DNA from: Pseudoxanthomonas sp.
Lineage (GTDB): Bacteria > Pseudomonadota > Gammaproteobacteria > Xanthomonadales > Xanthomonadaceae
Length of the DNA stretch: 64,000 nt
Assembly: GCF_002863005.1 (NCBI RefSeq)
Contig: NZ_PKDG01000015.1
Location: 434,001-498,000 of the forward strand
Direction of reading: 5' to 3'
Below the pieces are notes generated by a model. That model did not search any database. It was not told where the DNA came from and worked only from the letters and a program-made list of their open reading frames with translations. The translations under genes were made by a program, and so were the position numbers. Shown one piece after another: positions 35,422 through 43,677 of this stretch (the stretch's first letter is position 1; every line of letters starts with the position of its first letter).

Positions 35422-36377
35422 GGGGTTGCTCCGGACACGGATTCGGTTACATCGGATTCGGCATGGCCCGGCGCAGCCGACAGGCTTGCCAGGTATTCCA
35501 GCACGGTGGCGGTAAATGCGTCGTTGTCGTCGCCGGCCACCATGTGCGTGGCCTGCGGCAGGTGCACGTGGCGCGCATGCGGCACCAATCGCTGGAATTC
35601 TTCGACGGTCTTCTCCGAGACCAGGTCGCTGCGCCCGCCGCTGATCAGCAGCACGGGGCACTGCACCCGGCGCGCGGCCTCGGCGATGGCGTCCTGGTGC
35701 TGGGCGCTGTCGCGCGCGAGCTCGTCGACCAGGCGCGGGTCCCAGTGCCAGCGCCAGCGGCCATCGGCGCCCTCGCGCAGCAGCTCGCGCAGGTCGTCGG
35801 CGGATTTGCGCGTGCGCCGCTGCGGTTGGTACGCGGCAATGGCGTCCGCCGCGTGATCGAGCGACGCGAAGCCGTCGGGGAACGCGGTCATGAAGGCGAG
35901 GATGCGCTGCAGGCCGGCGTGCTCCCAGCGCGGGGTGATGTCCACCAGCACCATGGCGCGGAACAGGCCGGGCCAGCGCGACTCGGCGATCAGCCCGAAC
36001 AGCCCGCCCATCGACGCGCCGACCAGGACCGGCGGTTCCGGTTGTTCACCGGCCACCACGATCAAGTCGTCGGCGAACTGGTCGCCCGCATAGGGAAGAT
36101 CGGGGGCATTGCGGCCGGACTCGCCGTGGCCACGCGCGTCGTACGCCAGTCCGGCATATCCCTGTTCGGCCAGCCATTGCCCGGTTCGATGCCAGGCGCC
36201 CGCGGTCTGTCCGAACCCGTGCGCGTAGATCAGCGCGGGATGGCTCTGCAGGGCGCGGGGCGACGGGAAACGACGAAGCGCGAGCGGCACCTCTCCCTGT
36301 CCTTTCAGCACGCGATCCGAACACGCGTCGATGACGCGGGAGTGCGGCGCGGTAGCAGGAGAGGTGGAGGTGACCAT
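35418..36377 (-). CDS. Alpha/beta hydrolase coupled to FadE
   Basis: 319 residues from the ATG at 36377 (327 if the ATG at 36401 is used, but that codon lies in a -10-like TCTAAAT). HGFGQTAG (53-60) is the oxyanion loop, GASMGG holds the nucleophile Ser122, and the final ATHMVAGDDNDAF provides the His. The acid is likely in GGRSDLVSEKT. Coupled translation with fadE suggests it releases or deacylates an acyl substrate for beta-oxidation. Divergent from a TetR regulator across about 145 bp. Confidence 0.8.
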   Translation of the reverse strand: MVTSTSPATAPHSRVIDACSDRVLKGQGEVPLALRRFPSPRALQSHPALIYAHGFGQTAGAWHRTGQWLAEQGYAGLAYDARGHGESGRNAPDLPYAGDQFADDLIVVAGEQPEPPVLVGASMGGLFGLIAESRWPGLFRAMVLVDITPRWEHAGLQRILAFMTAFPDGFASLDHAADAIAAYQPQRRTRKSADDLRELLREGADGRWRWHWDPRLVDELARDSAQHQDAIAEAARRVQCPVLLISGGRSDLVSEKTVEEFQRLVPHARHVHLPQATHMVAGDDNDAFTATVLEYLASLSAAPGHAESDVTESVSGATP

Positions 36378-36451
36378 ACGGCCAAGTATGGGTTGTCGCA
36401 TTTAGAGCAGTCAATCGGTTTGGCATTCGCGTTTCACATGCAACCGATTGA
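36374..36451. promoter_or_regulatory. Operator-like inverted repeats between the hydrolase/fadE genes and tetR
   Basis: TCAATCGGTT (36411-36420) and AACCGATTGA (36442-36451) are exact reverse complements with centres 31 bp apart (three helical turns). A smaller repeat CCATAC/GTATGG is at 36374-36391, and GTATGG recurs at 36504 next to the tetR -10. These are the best candidates for TetR binding sites. Confidence 0.5.
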
Positions 36452-36522
36452 TTTGTCTTTATTTGTGGTGCGCTGCAGCATACATACCGCTACACACCTC
36501 GGCGTATGGTTAAATGCCGGCC

Positions 36523-37122
36523 ATGAGCACGCCCAGCCCCGAAACACCCGCCAGCGCCCCCGCCCGCAACGCCCGCCTCAGTGCCGACGACTGGGCCCAG
36601 GCGGCGCTCGACCTGATCGCGGAGCAGGGGGTGTCGGCGGTGGCCGTGGAACCGCTCGCCCGCCGGCTGGGTGTCACGAAGGGCAGCTTCTACTGGCACT
36701 TCCCGTCCCGCGATGCGCTGCTGCAGGCGGCGCTGGAGCGTTGGGAAGTCGGCGAACAGGAAAACATCTTCGGCAGCCTGGAAAAGGTGGCCGACCCGCG
36801 CGAACGCCTGCGCGCGCTGTTCCAGCTGGTCGGGCACGAGGTCAAGCCGCACATCATCTACAGCGAACTGCTGAAGGCGCTGGACCACCCCTCCGTGCAG
36901 CCGGTCATCGACCGCATCTCGCAGCGCCGGCTGGACTATCTGGTGGCGATGTTCCGCCAGGCCGGCCTGCAGCGCACCGATGCCACGCATCGTGCGCGCC
37001 TGGCCTATGCGGCCTATGTGGGCTTCCTGCAACTGTCGCTGCAGCTGCAACAGCCGCGCATGACGTCGGAAGAGTTCGAGACCTACCTCGAACACGTCAT
37101 CTCGACGTTGATTCCGAACTGA
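36523..37122 (+). CDS. TetR-family transcriptional regulator
   Basis: 199 residues. N-terminal helix-turn-helix: ALDLIAEQGVSAVAVEPLARRLGVTKGSFYWHFPSRDALLQAAL (about 26-70), the classic TetR pattern with GSFYWHF. The C-terminal ligand domain is all helical and unlike well-known FadR or PsrA. Start at 36523, since the ATG at 36514 overlaps the -10 TTAAAT (36510-36515); the ATG is then 7 nt past the -10, so the mRNA may be leaderless. Probably controls itself and the divergent hydrolase-fadE operon with an acyl-CoA-like ligand. Confidence 0.85.
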   Translation: MSTPSPETPASAPARNARLSADDWAQAALDLIAEQGVSAVAVEPLARRLGVTKGSFYWHFPSRDALLQAALERWEVGEQENIFGSLEKVADPRERLRALFQLVGHEVKPHIIYSELLKALDHPSVQPVIDRISQRRLDYLVAMFRQAGLQRTDATHRARLAYAAYVGFLQLSLQLQQPRMTSEEFETYLEHVISTLIPN

Positions 37123-37132
37123 GCCTGAGCGC

Positions 37133-37489
37133 TTACTCGGGAAGTCCCGGGAAGAAGACCCAGAACGCGATCGCGACAAGACAGCTGCAGGCCAAGGCTT
37201 GCTGTGGCGCGCGCGCGCCAGCGTGCGGCCGCATGATGGCCAAGGCGACGCGTGCTGTGAAAAACAGACCGGTGACTGCGCCGAGAATCGGCAGTTCGAT
37301 CAGATTTGCCAGTGACTTCTCGCCGCTTCGGATGGCGGACAAGCCCATCCAGACGACGTAAGGCGCGAGCAATTGCAACGCGTCAGCGAGGCGGAAGCGC
37401 ACGCGTTCGAGGACGAAGGAGGCCGGCAATAATCCGAAGATCAGCGCCGGCAGCACGAACAGCACGTACAGCGCGAACAGGTCCGTCAT
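37133..37489 (-). CDS. Small integral membrane protein, unknown
   Basis: 118 residues with four hydrophobic helices (LFALYVLFVLPALIFGLLP, LLAPYVVWMGLSAI, LIELPILGAVTGLFFTARVALAIM, ALACSCLVAIAFWVFFPGL). No family recognised. It starts 11 bp after the DUF2145 gene stop; only the C-terminal part of the longer frame is used, since its upstream part is the shadow of that gene. Probably co-transcribed. Confidence 0.65.
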   Translation of the reverse strand: MTDLFALYVLFVLPALIFGLLPASFVLERVRFRLADALQLLAPYVVWMGLSAIRSGEKSLANLIELPILGAVTGLFFTARVALAIMRPHAGARAPQQALACSCLVAIAFWVFFPGLPE

Positions 37490-37499
37490 GGGTCGCGCC

Positions 37500-38315
37500 T
37501 CACGCCGGCCCCATCGCCGCCTGCCGCACGCCGCTACGCCATTCGCGTTGCTCGCGCACGTACCCGCTGCGCTCCAGCCAGCGGAAGATCGAGCGCACGG
37601 TGACGACGGGGTAGTCGCCGGCGAGGCGCGTGCCGACGGAGTGGTCGGTGAAGTCGGTGTTGGCGGAGAACAACCCGCCCAGCACGCGCTTGGAGTAGGC
37701 AATGTGCACCGTGTCCGGTACGAAACCATCGCCGCGGGCGAAGGCGTACGCACTGCGGCGGTCGTAGATGCCGCGATCGGCGAGCGCCGCGGCCATCACT
37801 TCGACGAGCCACGCGGTGGAGTTCTGGTAATCCTCGCTGCCGGGTCGCGCGATCAGGTTGTAGCGTGGGTGGTGCAGGCTGTGGCGTGGCATCTGCTGCA
37901 GCCGCGCGGCCAGGCGGTCGGCGACGTCCGGCGTGAACCAGACGATGCGCAGGTCCTGGTTCACCAGGTCGTCGGCGAAGAAGTTCACCAACCCCTGCGC
38001 ATACAGGCCGGAGCGGTCGCTGCCGCATTCGTTGAGCAGGTGCACCACCGTCCAGCGGCCTTCGGCGTGGTCGCGCACGGCGAAACCGGCGTGGCTGTAG
38101 ACCAGGCCCTGCTTCGACAGGTCGGTGCCAACGCGTGCGATCAGCGCCACCGGCGCATCCACCTCGTCGAGTTCCCGCGCCGCCAGCAACGCGGTGCGCG
38201 CGGCGTCCGCCACCTTGTGCGGCGGCATCTCCAGTTGCTTGCAGGCATCGCCCGCGCGTGCCGTCCCTGGCAGCGCGAGGACGAAGGCGAAAAGGCATGC
38301 CGCGAACGTGCGCAT
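37500..38315 (-). CDS. DUF2145 exported protein
   Basis: 271 residues with a signal peptide (MRTFAACLFAFVLALPGTARA). DUF2145 hallmarks: HKVADAARTALLAARELDEVDAPVALIARVGTDLSKQGLVYSHAGFAVRD, then VVHLLNECGSDRSGLYAQGLVNFFADDL, and SAYAFARGDGFVPDTVHIAYSKRVLGGLFSANTDFTDH. The arrangement of a His followed by a Cys-containing ECGSDRS block and a later His hints at a hydrolase of the NlpC/P60-like YiiX type, which is inference only. It forms a cluster with two small membrane/secreted proteins. Confidence 0.75.
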   Translation of the reverse strand: MRTFAACLFAFVLALPGTARAGDACKQLEMPPHKVADAARTALLAARELDEVDAPVALIARVGTDLSKQGLVYSHAGFAVRDHAEGRWTVVHLLNECGSDRSGLYAQGLVNFFADDLVNQDLRIVWFTPDVADRLAARLQQMPRHSLHHPRYNLIARPGSEDYQNSTAWLVEVMAAALADRGIYDRRSAYAFARGDGFVPDTVHIAYSKRVLGGLFSANTDFTDHSVGTRLAGDYPVVTVRSIFRWLERSGYVREQREWRSGVRQAAMGPA

Positions 38316-38322
38316 CACGCGA

Positions 38323-38769
38323 TCACCCGCCGTAGCGGTGGCTGTGGATGTGGGGGCGGGCGGCGTCGTTGGCGATGAAGCACAGCGCTTCGCCGGCCGC
38401 GCTGAGGATCCAGCCGGTCGACACCGCAGCCACGCTGATGGCCGTGCCGACCGCGATGCCTAGCCGCTTGATCGCCTCCGCGCTCAGGTACACGACGAAC
38501 GAGGCGGCGCCCACCACGCCCGCTGCGGCGACCGACACCGTGACCGCCACGCTGCCCGCCACCACGGCGACGCCGGTCACCACGGCGGACGCGCCATGGC
38601 CCAGTGCGTGGATCACCGCGACGGGCACTTCGATGGAGGCTTCGAGACTGGCCTGCGACATACGGCTGGCGCCATCGGACTGGGGGGCGGCCTGCGCCGG
38701 GAGGGTCATGCCGCCGGACAGGGCGGTGGCCAGGGCAAGCGATAGCGAGCGGGCGATCAGGCGGGTCAT
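38323..38769 (-). CDS. Exported Ala/Gly/Val-rich small protein
   Basis: 148 residues with a signal peptide (MTRLIARSLSLALATALSGGMTLPAQA). The mature part has long hydrophobic runs (VVTGVAVVAGSVAVTVSVAAAGVVGAASFVVYLS) that could be two membrane spans, and a His-rich end (RPHIHSHRYGG). Found 7 bp upstream of the DUF2145 gene on the same strand, so it is likely co-expressed. Family not identified. Confidence 0.6.
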   Translation of the reverse strand: MTRLIARSLSLALATALSGGMTLPAQAAPQSDGASRMSQASLEASIEVPVAVIHALGHGASAVVTGVAVVAGSVAVTVSVAAAGVVGAASFVVYLSAEAIKRLGIAVGTAISVAAVSTGWILSAAGEALCFIANDAARPHIHSHRYGG

Positions 38770-38878
38770 GGCGGGCTCCGGCGATGTCGCCGCACCTTGG
38801 CCGCGCTCACCCGCGGTGTTCAATCGGCATCGACGAGGTAAGCTCCGGCGCAACAACGGGTATAGGAATCCGCTACCG

Positions 38879-39622
38879 ATGGCCGTCTCGGTCGACCTGA
38901 TCGATGCCCTGAAGCGCTGCCTGCGCGCGCAGGAACTGACGTACCGCGAACTCGCCGTCCGCATCCGCATGAGCGAAGCGGCGGTCAAGCGCATGTTCTC
39001 CCGCCGCGCGATGAGCCTGCAGCGGCTCGAGCAGATCTGCGATGTGCTCGATGTCGGCCTGGCCGAGCTCAGCGCCGAAGCCTCGCGCGGGCGCAAGGCG
39101 ATGGCCCAACTGAGCGAGGCGCAGGAACAGGCCCTGGTGGACGACCCGCCGCTGCTCATGGCGCTGTTCCTCACCCTGAACCGCTGGCGCCAGGACGACG
39201 TGATGGGCCACTTCGGCTTCACGCCGGCGCAGTGGACCGGTCTGCTGGTCAAGCTGGATCGCCTGGGCATCATCGAACTGATGCCCGGCAACCGCGGCCG
39301 CGCGCTGACCGCGCGCAACTTCCGCTGGCGTGCCGATGGCCCGATGGAGCGCTACTTCCGGCTCACCCTGCTGACCGATTACTTCGCCGATCCATTCGAC
39401 GGGGAACAGGATGCGCTGCTGCTGCTGAGCGGCAGCCTGAGCATCGACGGCGTGAAGCAGCTCCGCCAGCGCCTTGAGGAGGTCGCGCGCGAGTTCGATG
39501 CGCTGCTGGCGCGCGATGCCACGCTGCCGGCGGAAGATCGCGTGGGCGTCAGCCTGGTGCTGGCGCAGAAGCCGTGGCTGCTGCAGCTGTTCAATCCCTA
39601 CCGGCGCTCGCGCGAGGCGTAG
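38879..39622 (+). CDS. XRE-family (Cro/C1) transcriptional regulator
   Basis: 247 residues. N-terminal HTH: LRAQELTYRELAVRIRMSEAAVKRMFSRRAMSLQRLEQICDVLDVGLAELSAEA (about 15-70). The remaining 170 residues (QALVDDPPLLMALFLTLNRWRQDDVMGHFGFTPAQWTGLLVKLDRLGIIELMPGNRGRALTARNFRW) look like a second winged-helix plus a ligand domain. It is divergent from the DUF2145 cluster and lies just before the 21-bp repeat array, either of which it may control. A TATAGG -10 lies 12 nt upstream of the ATG. Confidence 0.82.
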   Translation: MAVSVDLIDALKRCLRAQELTYRELAVRIRMSEAAVKRMFSRRAMSLQRLEQICDVLDVGLAELSAEASRGRKAMAQLSEAQEQALVDDPPLLMALFLTLNRWRQDDVMGHFGFTPAQWTGLLVKLDRLGIIELMPGNRGRALTARNFRWRADGPMERYFRLTLLTDYFADPFDGEQDALLLLSGSLSIDGVKQLRQRLEEVAREFDALLARDATLPAEDRVGVSLVLAQKPWLLQLFNPYRRSREA

Positions 39623-39636
39623 CCGCCGGGAAGGAG

Positions 39637-39950
39637 ATCGGGCTCGGAATGTCATCGATGGGGCTCGGAAAGCCATCGATGGCCCTTGTTGTTCCATCGA
39701 TCGCCCTCTGAGCCTCGTCGATGGCACGTTGAGCTCCATCGGCATCGCCCCCGGAGCCCCATCGATCGGGCTCCGTGCTCCATCGATCACCTTCCGAGCC
39801 CGAGCGATGAGGCTCCGAGGGCGATCGATGGCATGGCGAGTCCCATCGATCGCTCTCGGAAAGCCATCGATCGGGCGTCCGGGCCTCATCGTTGGCTCTC
39901 CGAGCTCGACCGATAGCCTTCGGAGCTCGGTCCTTGGCGCGCAACGCCCT
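39637..39950. repeat. Tandem array of about fourteen 21-bp units centred on ATCGAT
   Basis: Units begin at 39654, 39675, 39696, 39717, 39738, 39761, 39782, 39803, 39824, 39845, 39866, 39888 and 39909; all are 21 bp except one of 23 and one of 22, and a shortened unit precedes them at 39637. Consensus: ATCGATSGGCTCCGAGCCC with variation. At unit borders the arms GGAGCCC and GGGCTCC flank CATCGATC (39754-39775), making a dyad. All six frames are open because the period divides by three. Between the XRE regulator and pckG. No coding evidence. Confidence 0.88.
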
Positions 39951-40054
39951 GTGTGGCGCGCTTTCTCTGCCCTTGGTGAGACGGAATGACCCTCGTTCCC
40001 CCTCCCGGATGACCGCCCGTCGACGTTCTCCTCGTCTGAAGGACAAGACATTGG

Positions 40055-40060
40055 TATCAT
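40055..40060 (+). promoter_or_regulatory. Candidate -10 box for pckG
   Basis: TATCAT in the AT-rich stretch CATTGGTATCATTTTGG, 27 bp before the ATG at 40088; the -35 is weak. The ribosome binding site is GAGGG. The repeat array ends about 100 bp upstream. Confidence 0.45.
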
Positions 40061-40087
40061 TTTGGTCTCACTTTTCGAGGGTGTGGC

Positions 40088-41878
40088 ATGAACGCAGCGA
40101 TCGATGTTTTCAAACGCAACGAATTTCCGGGCAGTTCGCTGGCCGCGTTGAACGCCTGGGTCGCCGAGGTCGCCGCGCTCACCCAACCCGACCACATCCA
40201 CTGGTGCGATGGCAGCGATGCCGAGAACGCGCTGCTGACGAAGCAGATGCTGGCCGACGGCACCTTGCTGCCGCTGAATCCTGAAACCCACCCGCACAGC
40301 TGGCTGCACCGCTCCAGCCCGAGCGACGTGGCACGCGTCGAGCACCTGACCTTCGTGTGTACCGCGCAGCCCGACGATGCCGGCCCGAACAACCACTGGA
40401 TGGCCCCGGCCGAGGCGCACGCGAAGATGGACGCGCTGTTCGCCGGATGCATGCGCGGACGCACGCTGTACGTGATCCCGTACTGCATGGGCCCGATCGA
40501 TTCGCCGCTCTCGCGCTGCGGCGTGGAGATCACCGATTCGCCGTACGTGGTGGCGAACATGCGCATCATGACCCGCATGGGCGCACCGGCGCTGGCGCGG
40601 ATCGAGCGTGAGGGAACGTTCGTGAAGGGCCTGCACTCCACCGGCGAGCTCGACCCGGACCGCCGCTTCATCATGCATTTCCCCGACGAGCTGGCCATCA
40701 AGAGCTTCGGCTCCGGCTACGGCGGCAACGCGCTGCTGGGCAAGAAGTGCCACGCGCTGCGCATCGCATCGCACCAGGCGCGCCATGAAGGTTGGCTGGC
40801 CGAGCACATGCTGATCGTCGGCATCGAGAACCCGCAGGGCGAAACGCATTACATCGCCGCCGCGTTCCCGTCGGCGTGCGGCAAGACCAACCTGGCCATG
40901 CTGATTCCGCCGGAAGGCTATCGCCAGGCCGGCTGGAAGGTGTGGACCGTCGGCGACGACATCTGCTGGATGCGCCCCGGCGCCGATGGCCGCCTGTACG
41001 CGATCAATCCGGAAGCCGGTTTCTTCGGCGTGGCGCCGGGCACCTCCGACAGTTCCAACCCCAACGCGCTGGCCACCATCAGCCACCACACCATCTTCAC
41101 CAACGTCGCCGTCACCGACGAGCAGGAGCCGTGGTGGGAAGGCCTGGACACGCGCACGCCGGCGCTGGACTGGCAGGGGCGCAAGTACGATCCGGCCAAC
41201 GGGCCGGCCGCGCACCCCAACTCGCGCTTCACCGTGTCGGCCAAGCAGTGCCCCAGCTATTCGGCCAAGGCCGAGGATCCGCAGGGCGTGCCGATCAGCG
41301 CCATCGTCTTCGGCGGCCGCCGCGCCTCGCTGGTGCCGCTGGTGTTCGAAGCGCGCGACTGGACGCACGGCGTGCTGGTCGGCGCGGCGATGGGCTCGGA
41401 AACCACGGCCGCCGCGACCGGCGCGGTCGGCGTGATGCGTCGCGACCCGATGGCGATGAAGCCGTTCTGCGGCTACAACTTCGCCGACTACTTCGCCCAC
41501 TGGCTGTCGTTCGACCGGGCCGGCGCGAAGCTGCCCAAAATTTTCCACGTGAACTGGTTCCGCAAGGGCGGCGACGGCAAGTTCCTGTGGCCCGGCTTCG
41601 GCGAAAACCTGCGCGTGCTGGAGTGGATGATCCAGCGCGTCGAGGGCAAGGCCGACGCGGTGGAAACCCCCATCGGCCACCTGCCGCGCGCCGAGGACCT
41701 CAACCTGGATGGCGTGGCGCTGAGCGATGAAGCGCACGACCTGCTGTTCGGCTTCGACCGCGCCGGCTGGCAGGCGGAGTTCGCCGGCATCGGCGAGTAC
41801 CTGCAGGAATTCGGCGCCCGCACGCCGCAGGCATTGAAGGACGAACAGCAACGCATCGCGGCCCGTCTGGCCCACTGA
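40088..41878 (+). CDS. pckG: Phosphoenolpyruvate carboxykinase (GTP)
   Basis: Interconverts oxaloacetate and PEP with GTP; gluconeogenesis. 596 residues. Clear family signatures: FPSACGKTNLAMLIPP (P-loop-like kinase-1a with the reactive Cys), VGDDICWMRPGADGRLYAINPEAGFFGVAPGTS (kinase-2), FGGRRASLVPLVFEARDWTHGVLVGAAMGSETTAA, and MKPFCGYNFADYFAHWL. It is the vertebrate/actinobacterial type, common in Xanthomonadaceae, not the ATP-dependent PckA. Together with ppc in the window both directions of the PEP/oxaloacetate node are present. Confidence 0.97.
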   Translation: MNAAIDVFKRNEFPGSSLAALNAWVAEVAALTQPDHIHWCDGSDAENALLTKQMLADGTLLPLNPETHPHSWLHRSSPSDVARVEHLTFVCTAQPDDAGPNNHWMAPAEAHAKMDALFAGCMRGRTLYVIPYCMGPIDSPLSRCGVEITDSPYVVANMRIMTRMGAPALARIEREGTFVKGLHSTGELDPDRRFIMHFPDELAIKSFGSGYGGNALLGKKCHALRIASHQARHEGWLAEHMLIVGIENPQGETHYIAAAFPSACGKTNLAMLIPPEGYRQAGWKVWTVGDDICWMRPGADGRLYAINPEAGFFGVAPGTSDSSNPNALATISHHTIFTNVAVTDEQEPWWEGLDTRTPALDWQGRKYDPANGPAAHPNSRFTVSAKQCPSYSAKAEDPQGVPISAIVFGGRRASLVPLVFEARDWTHGVLVGAAMGSETTAAATGAVGVMRRDPMAMKPFCGYNFADYFAHWLSFDRAGAKLPKIFHVNWFRKGGDGKFLWPGFGENLRVLEWMIQRVEGKADAVETPIGHLPRAEDLNLDGVALSDEAHDLLFGFDRAGWQAEFAGIGEYLQEFGARTPQALKDEQQRIAARLAH

Positions 41879-41908
41879 TTCCCCGCCTCGCGCATCGTTT
41901 TCCTGCGC

Positions 41909-41950
41909 AAGCCCCGCGCACGTCCTCCCGGGACGCCGCGGGGCTTTTTT
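41909..41950 (+). terminator. Terminator of pckG
   Basis: Ten-pair stem AAGCCCCGCG (41909-41918) with CGCGGGGCTT (41937-41946), followed by a T-run (41945-41950). Confidence 0.88.
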
Positions 41951-42014
41951 GTGCGGGCGCGCGGCCTGCCGTGCTCTGGGATAATGCCGGCGCTCGCTCC
42001 CACCGAAGGCCGAC

Positions 42015-43652
42015 ATGACCCAGACCCTCCGCATCGCCATGGCGCAGTTCGATTTCCCGGTCGGCGCCGTTGCGCAGAACAGCGAGAGCATCCGCCGCAT
42101 GATCGCCGAGGCGCGCGACCATTACGGCGCCGACGTGGTGCTGTTCCCCGAACTGGCGGTCAGCGGCTATCCGCCTGAAGACCTCTTGCTGCGTCCGCGC
42201 TTCCTGGCCGATTGCGAAACCGCACTGAGGGAGATCGCCGCCACCACGCACGGCATCGTCGCCGTGGTGGGCTGGCCGCAGAGCGCGGGCAGCGTGGTGT
42301 ACAACGCGGCCAGCGTGCTGCGCGACGGCGCGGTCGAGGCCACCTACCGCAAGCGCGAACTGCCCAACTACGCGGTGTTCGACGAGCGCCGCTACTTCGA
42401 CGTGGACCCGGATGGCGGCGCCTGCACCTTCGAGGTGAACGGCGTGCCGCTGGGCCTGGTGATCTGCGAAGACCTCTGGTTCCCCGAGCCGCTGGCCGAC
42501 ACCGCCGAGGCGGGCGCCGTGCTGACGCTGGTGCCCAATGCGTCGCCGTTCGACCGCGACAAGCATGCGCAACGCGATGCGCTGATCGCCGAGCGCACGC
42601 GCGAGACCGGCATGGCGCTGGCCTACCTCAACGTGGTCGGCGGGCAGGATGCGGTGGTGTTCGACGGCGCTTCCGTGGTCGCCAACGGCGACGGCACCGT
42701 GCATCCGGCCGCGGCGGCCTTCACCGACCAATGGCTGGTGGTCGACTTCGACGTGGCCACGCGTGCGTTCAGTCCGGTGGTGTGGATGGACGACGGCGAC
42801 GAGAGTCGCGATGCGCTGGCGTGGCGCGCGATCGTGCGCGGCATCCGCGACTACTGCGGCAAGAACGGGTTCTCGAAGGTCTGGCTGGGCCTGTCCGGCG
42901 GCATCGATTCGGCGATGGTGCTGGCGCTGGCGGTGGACGCGCTGGGCGCGGACAACGTCACTGCGGTGCGGCTGCCGTCGCGCTATACCGCAGGCCTGTC
43001 CAACGACCTCGCCGCCGAACAGTGCGCGGCGATGGGCGTGAAACTGGAAGCCATCTCGATCGAAGCGCCGTTCAAGGGTTTCCTGGACGCGCTCGGCCCG
43101 ATCTTCGGCGACAGGCCCGCCGACACCACCGAGGAGAACCTGCAGTCGCGCAGCCGCGGCGTGATCCTGATGGCGCTGAGCAACAAGTTCGGCGGCCTGC
43201 TGCTCACTACCGGCAACAAGAGCGAATACGCGGTGGGCTACGCCACGATCTACGGCGACATGTGCGGCGGCTACGCGCCGATCAAGGACCTGTACAAGAC
43301 CGAGGTGTTCGCGCTGGCGCGCTGGCGCAACACGGTGGGCGGCGCACCGGTGATCCCGCCGGCCGTGATCGACCGACCGCCGTCGGCCGAGCTGCGCGAG
43401 AACCAGAAGGACCAGGATTCGCTGCCGCCGTACGACGTGCTGGACGCGATCCTGTTCCGTTACGTGGACCTGGAGCAGTCGCGCGACGAGATCGTCGCCG
43501 CCGGCTTCGACGCCGCCACCGTGGACCGCATGCTGCGGCTGGTGCGCATCAACGAGTGGAAGCGCCACCAGGCCGCGCCCGGCCCCAAGGTCTCGCGCCG
43601 CGCGTTCGGCCGCGAACGCCGCTATCCCATCACCAACAAGTACGCGCTGTGA
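42015..43652 (+). CDS. nadE: Glutamine-dependent NAD+ synthase
   Basis: Last step of NAD synthesis: amidates nicotinate adenine dinucleotide with ATP, using glutamine. 545 residues in two domains. Nitrilase-type glutaminase at 5-250 with triad Glu46 (FPELA), Lys113 (YRKRELPNY) and Cys151 (VICEDLW); NAD synthase at about 270-545 with SGGIDSAMVLALA (ATP pyrophosphatase loop) and TTGNKSEYAVGYATIYGDMCGGYAPIKD. An extended -10 TGGGATAAT around 41978-41986 sits shortly upstream. The next gene follows 25 bp later. Confidence 0.97.
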   Translation: MTQTLRIAMAQFDFPVGAVAQNSESIRRMIAEARDHYGADVVLFPELAVSGYPPEDLLLRPRFLADCETALREIAATTHGIVAVVGWPQSAGSVVYNAASVLRDGAVEATYRKRELPNYAVFDERRYFDVDPDGGACTFEVNGVPLGLVICEDLWFPEPLADTAEAGAVLTLVPNASPFDRDKHAQRDALIAERTRETGMALAYLNVVGGQDAVVFDGASVVANGDGTVHPAAAAFTDQWLVVDFDVATRAFSPVVWMDDGDESRDALAWRAIVRGIRDYCGKNGFSKVWLGLSGGIDSAMVLALAVDALGADNVTAVRLPSRYTAGLSNDLAAEQCAAMGVKLEAISIEAPFKGFLDALGPIFGDRPADTTEENLQSRSRGVILMALSNKFGGLLLTTGNKSEYAVGYATIYGDMCGGYAPIKDLYKTEVFALARWRNTVGGAPVIPPAVIDRPPSAELRENQKDQDSLPPYDVLDAILFRYVDLEQSRDEIVAAGFDAATVDRMLRLVRINEWKRHQAAPGPKVSRRAFGRERRYPITNKYAL

Positions 43653-43677
43653 GCGCGACCGCGCGCCGGAGACCGGA

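Noticed and set aside
39637-39950. CRISPR array
   Set aside because: Units are contiguous 21-mers without unique spacers and no cas genes are nearby.
39591-40046. Minus-strand 151-codon frame with RAIDG-type heptad repeats across the 21-bp array
   Set aside because: The period of 21 bp keeps all six frames open, the peptide is low-complexity, there is no ribosome binding site, and it overlaps the XRE gene. Treated as a DNA repeat.
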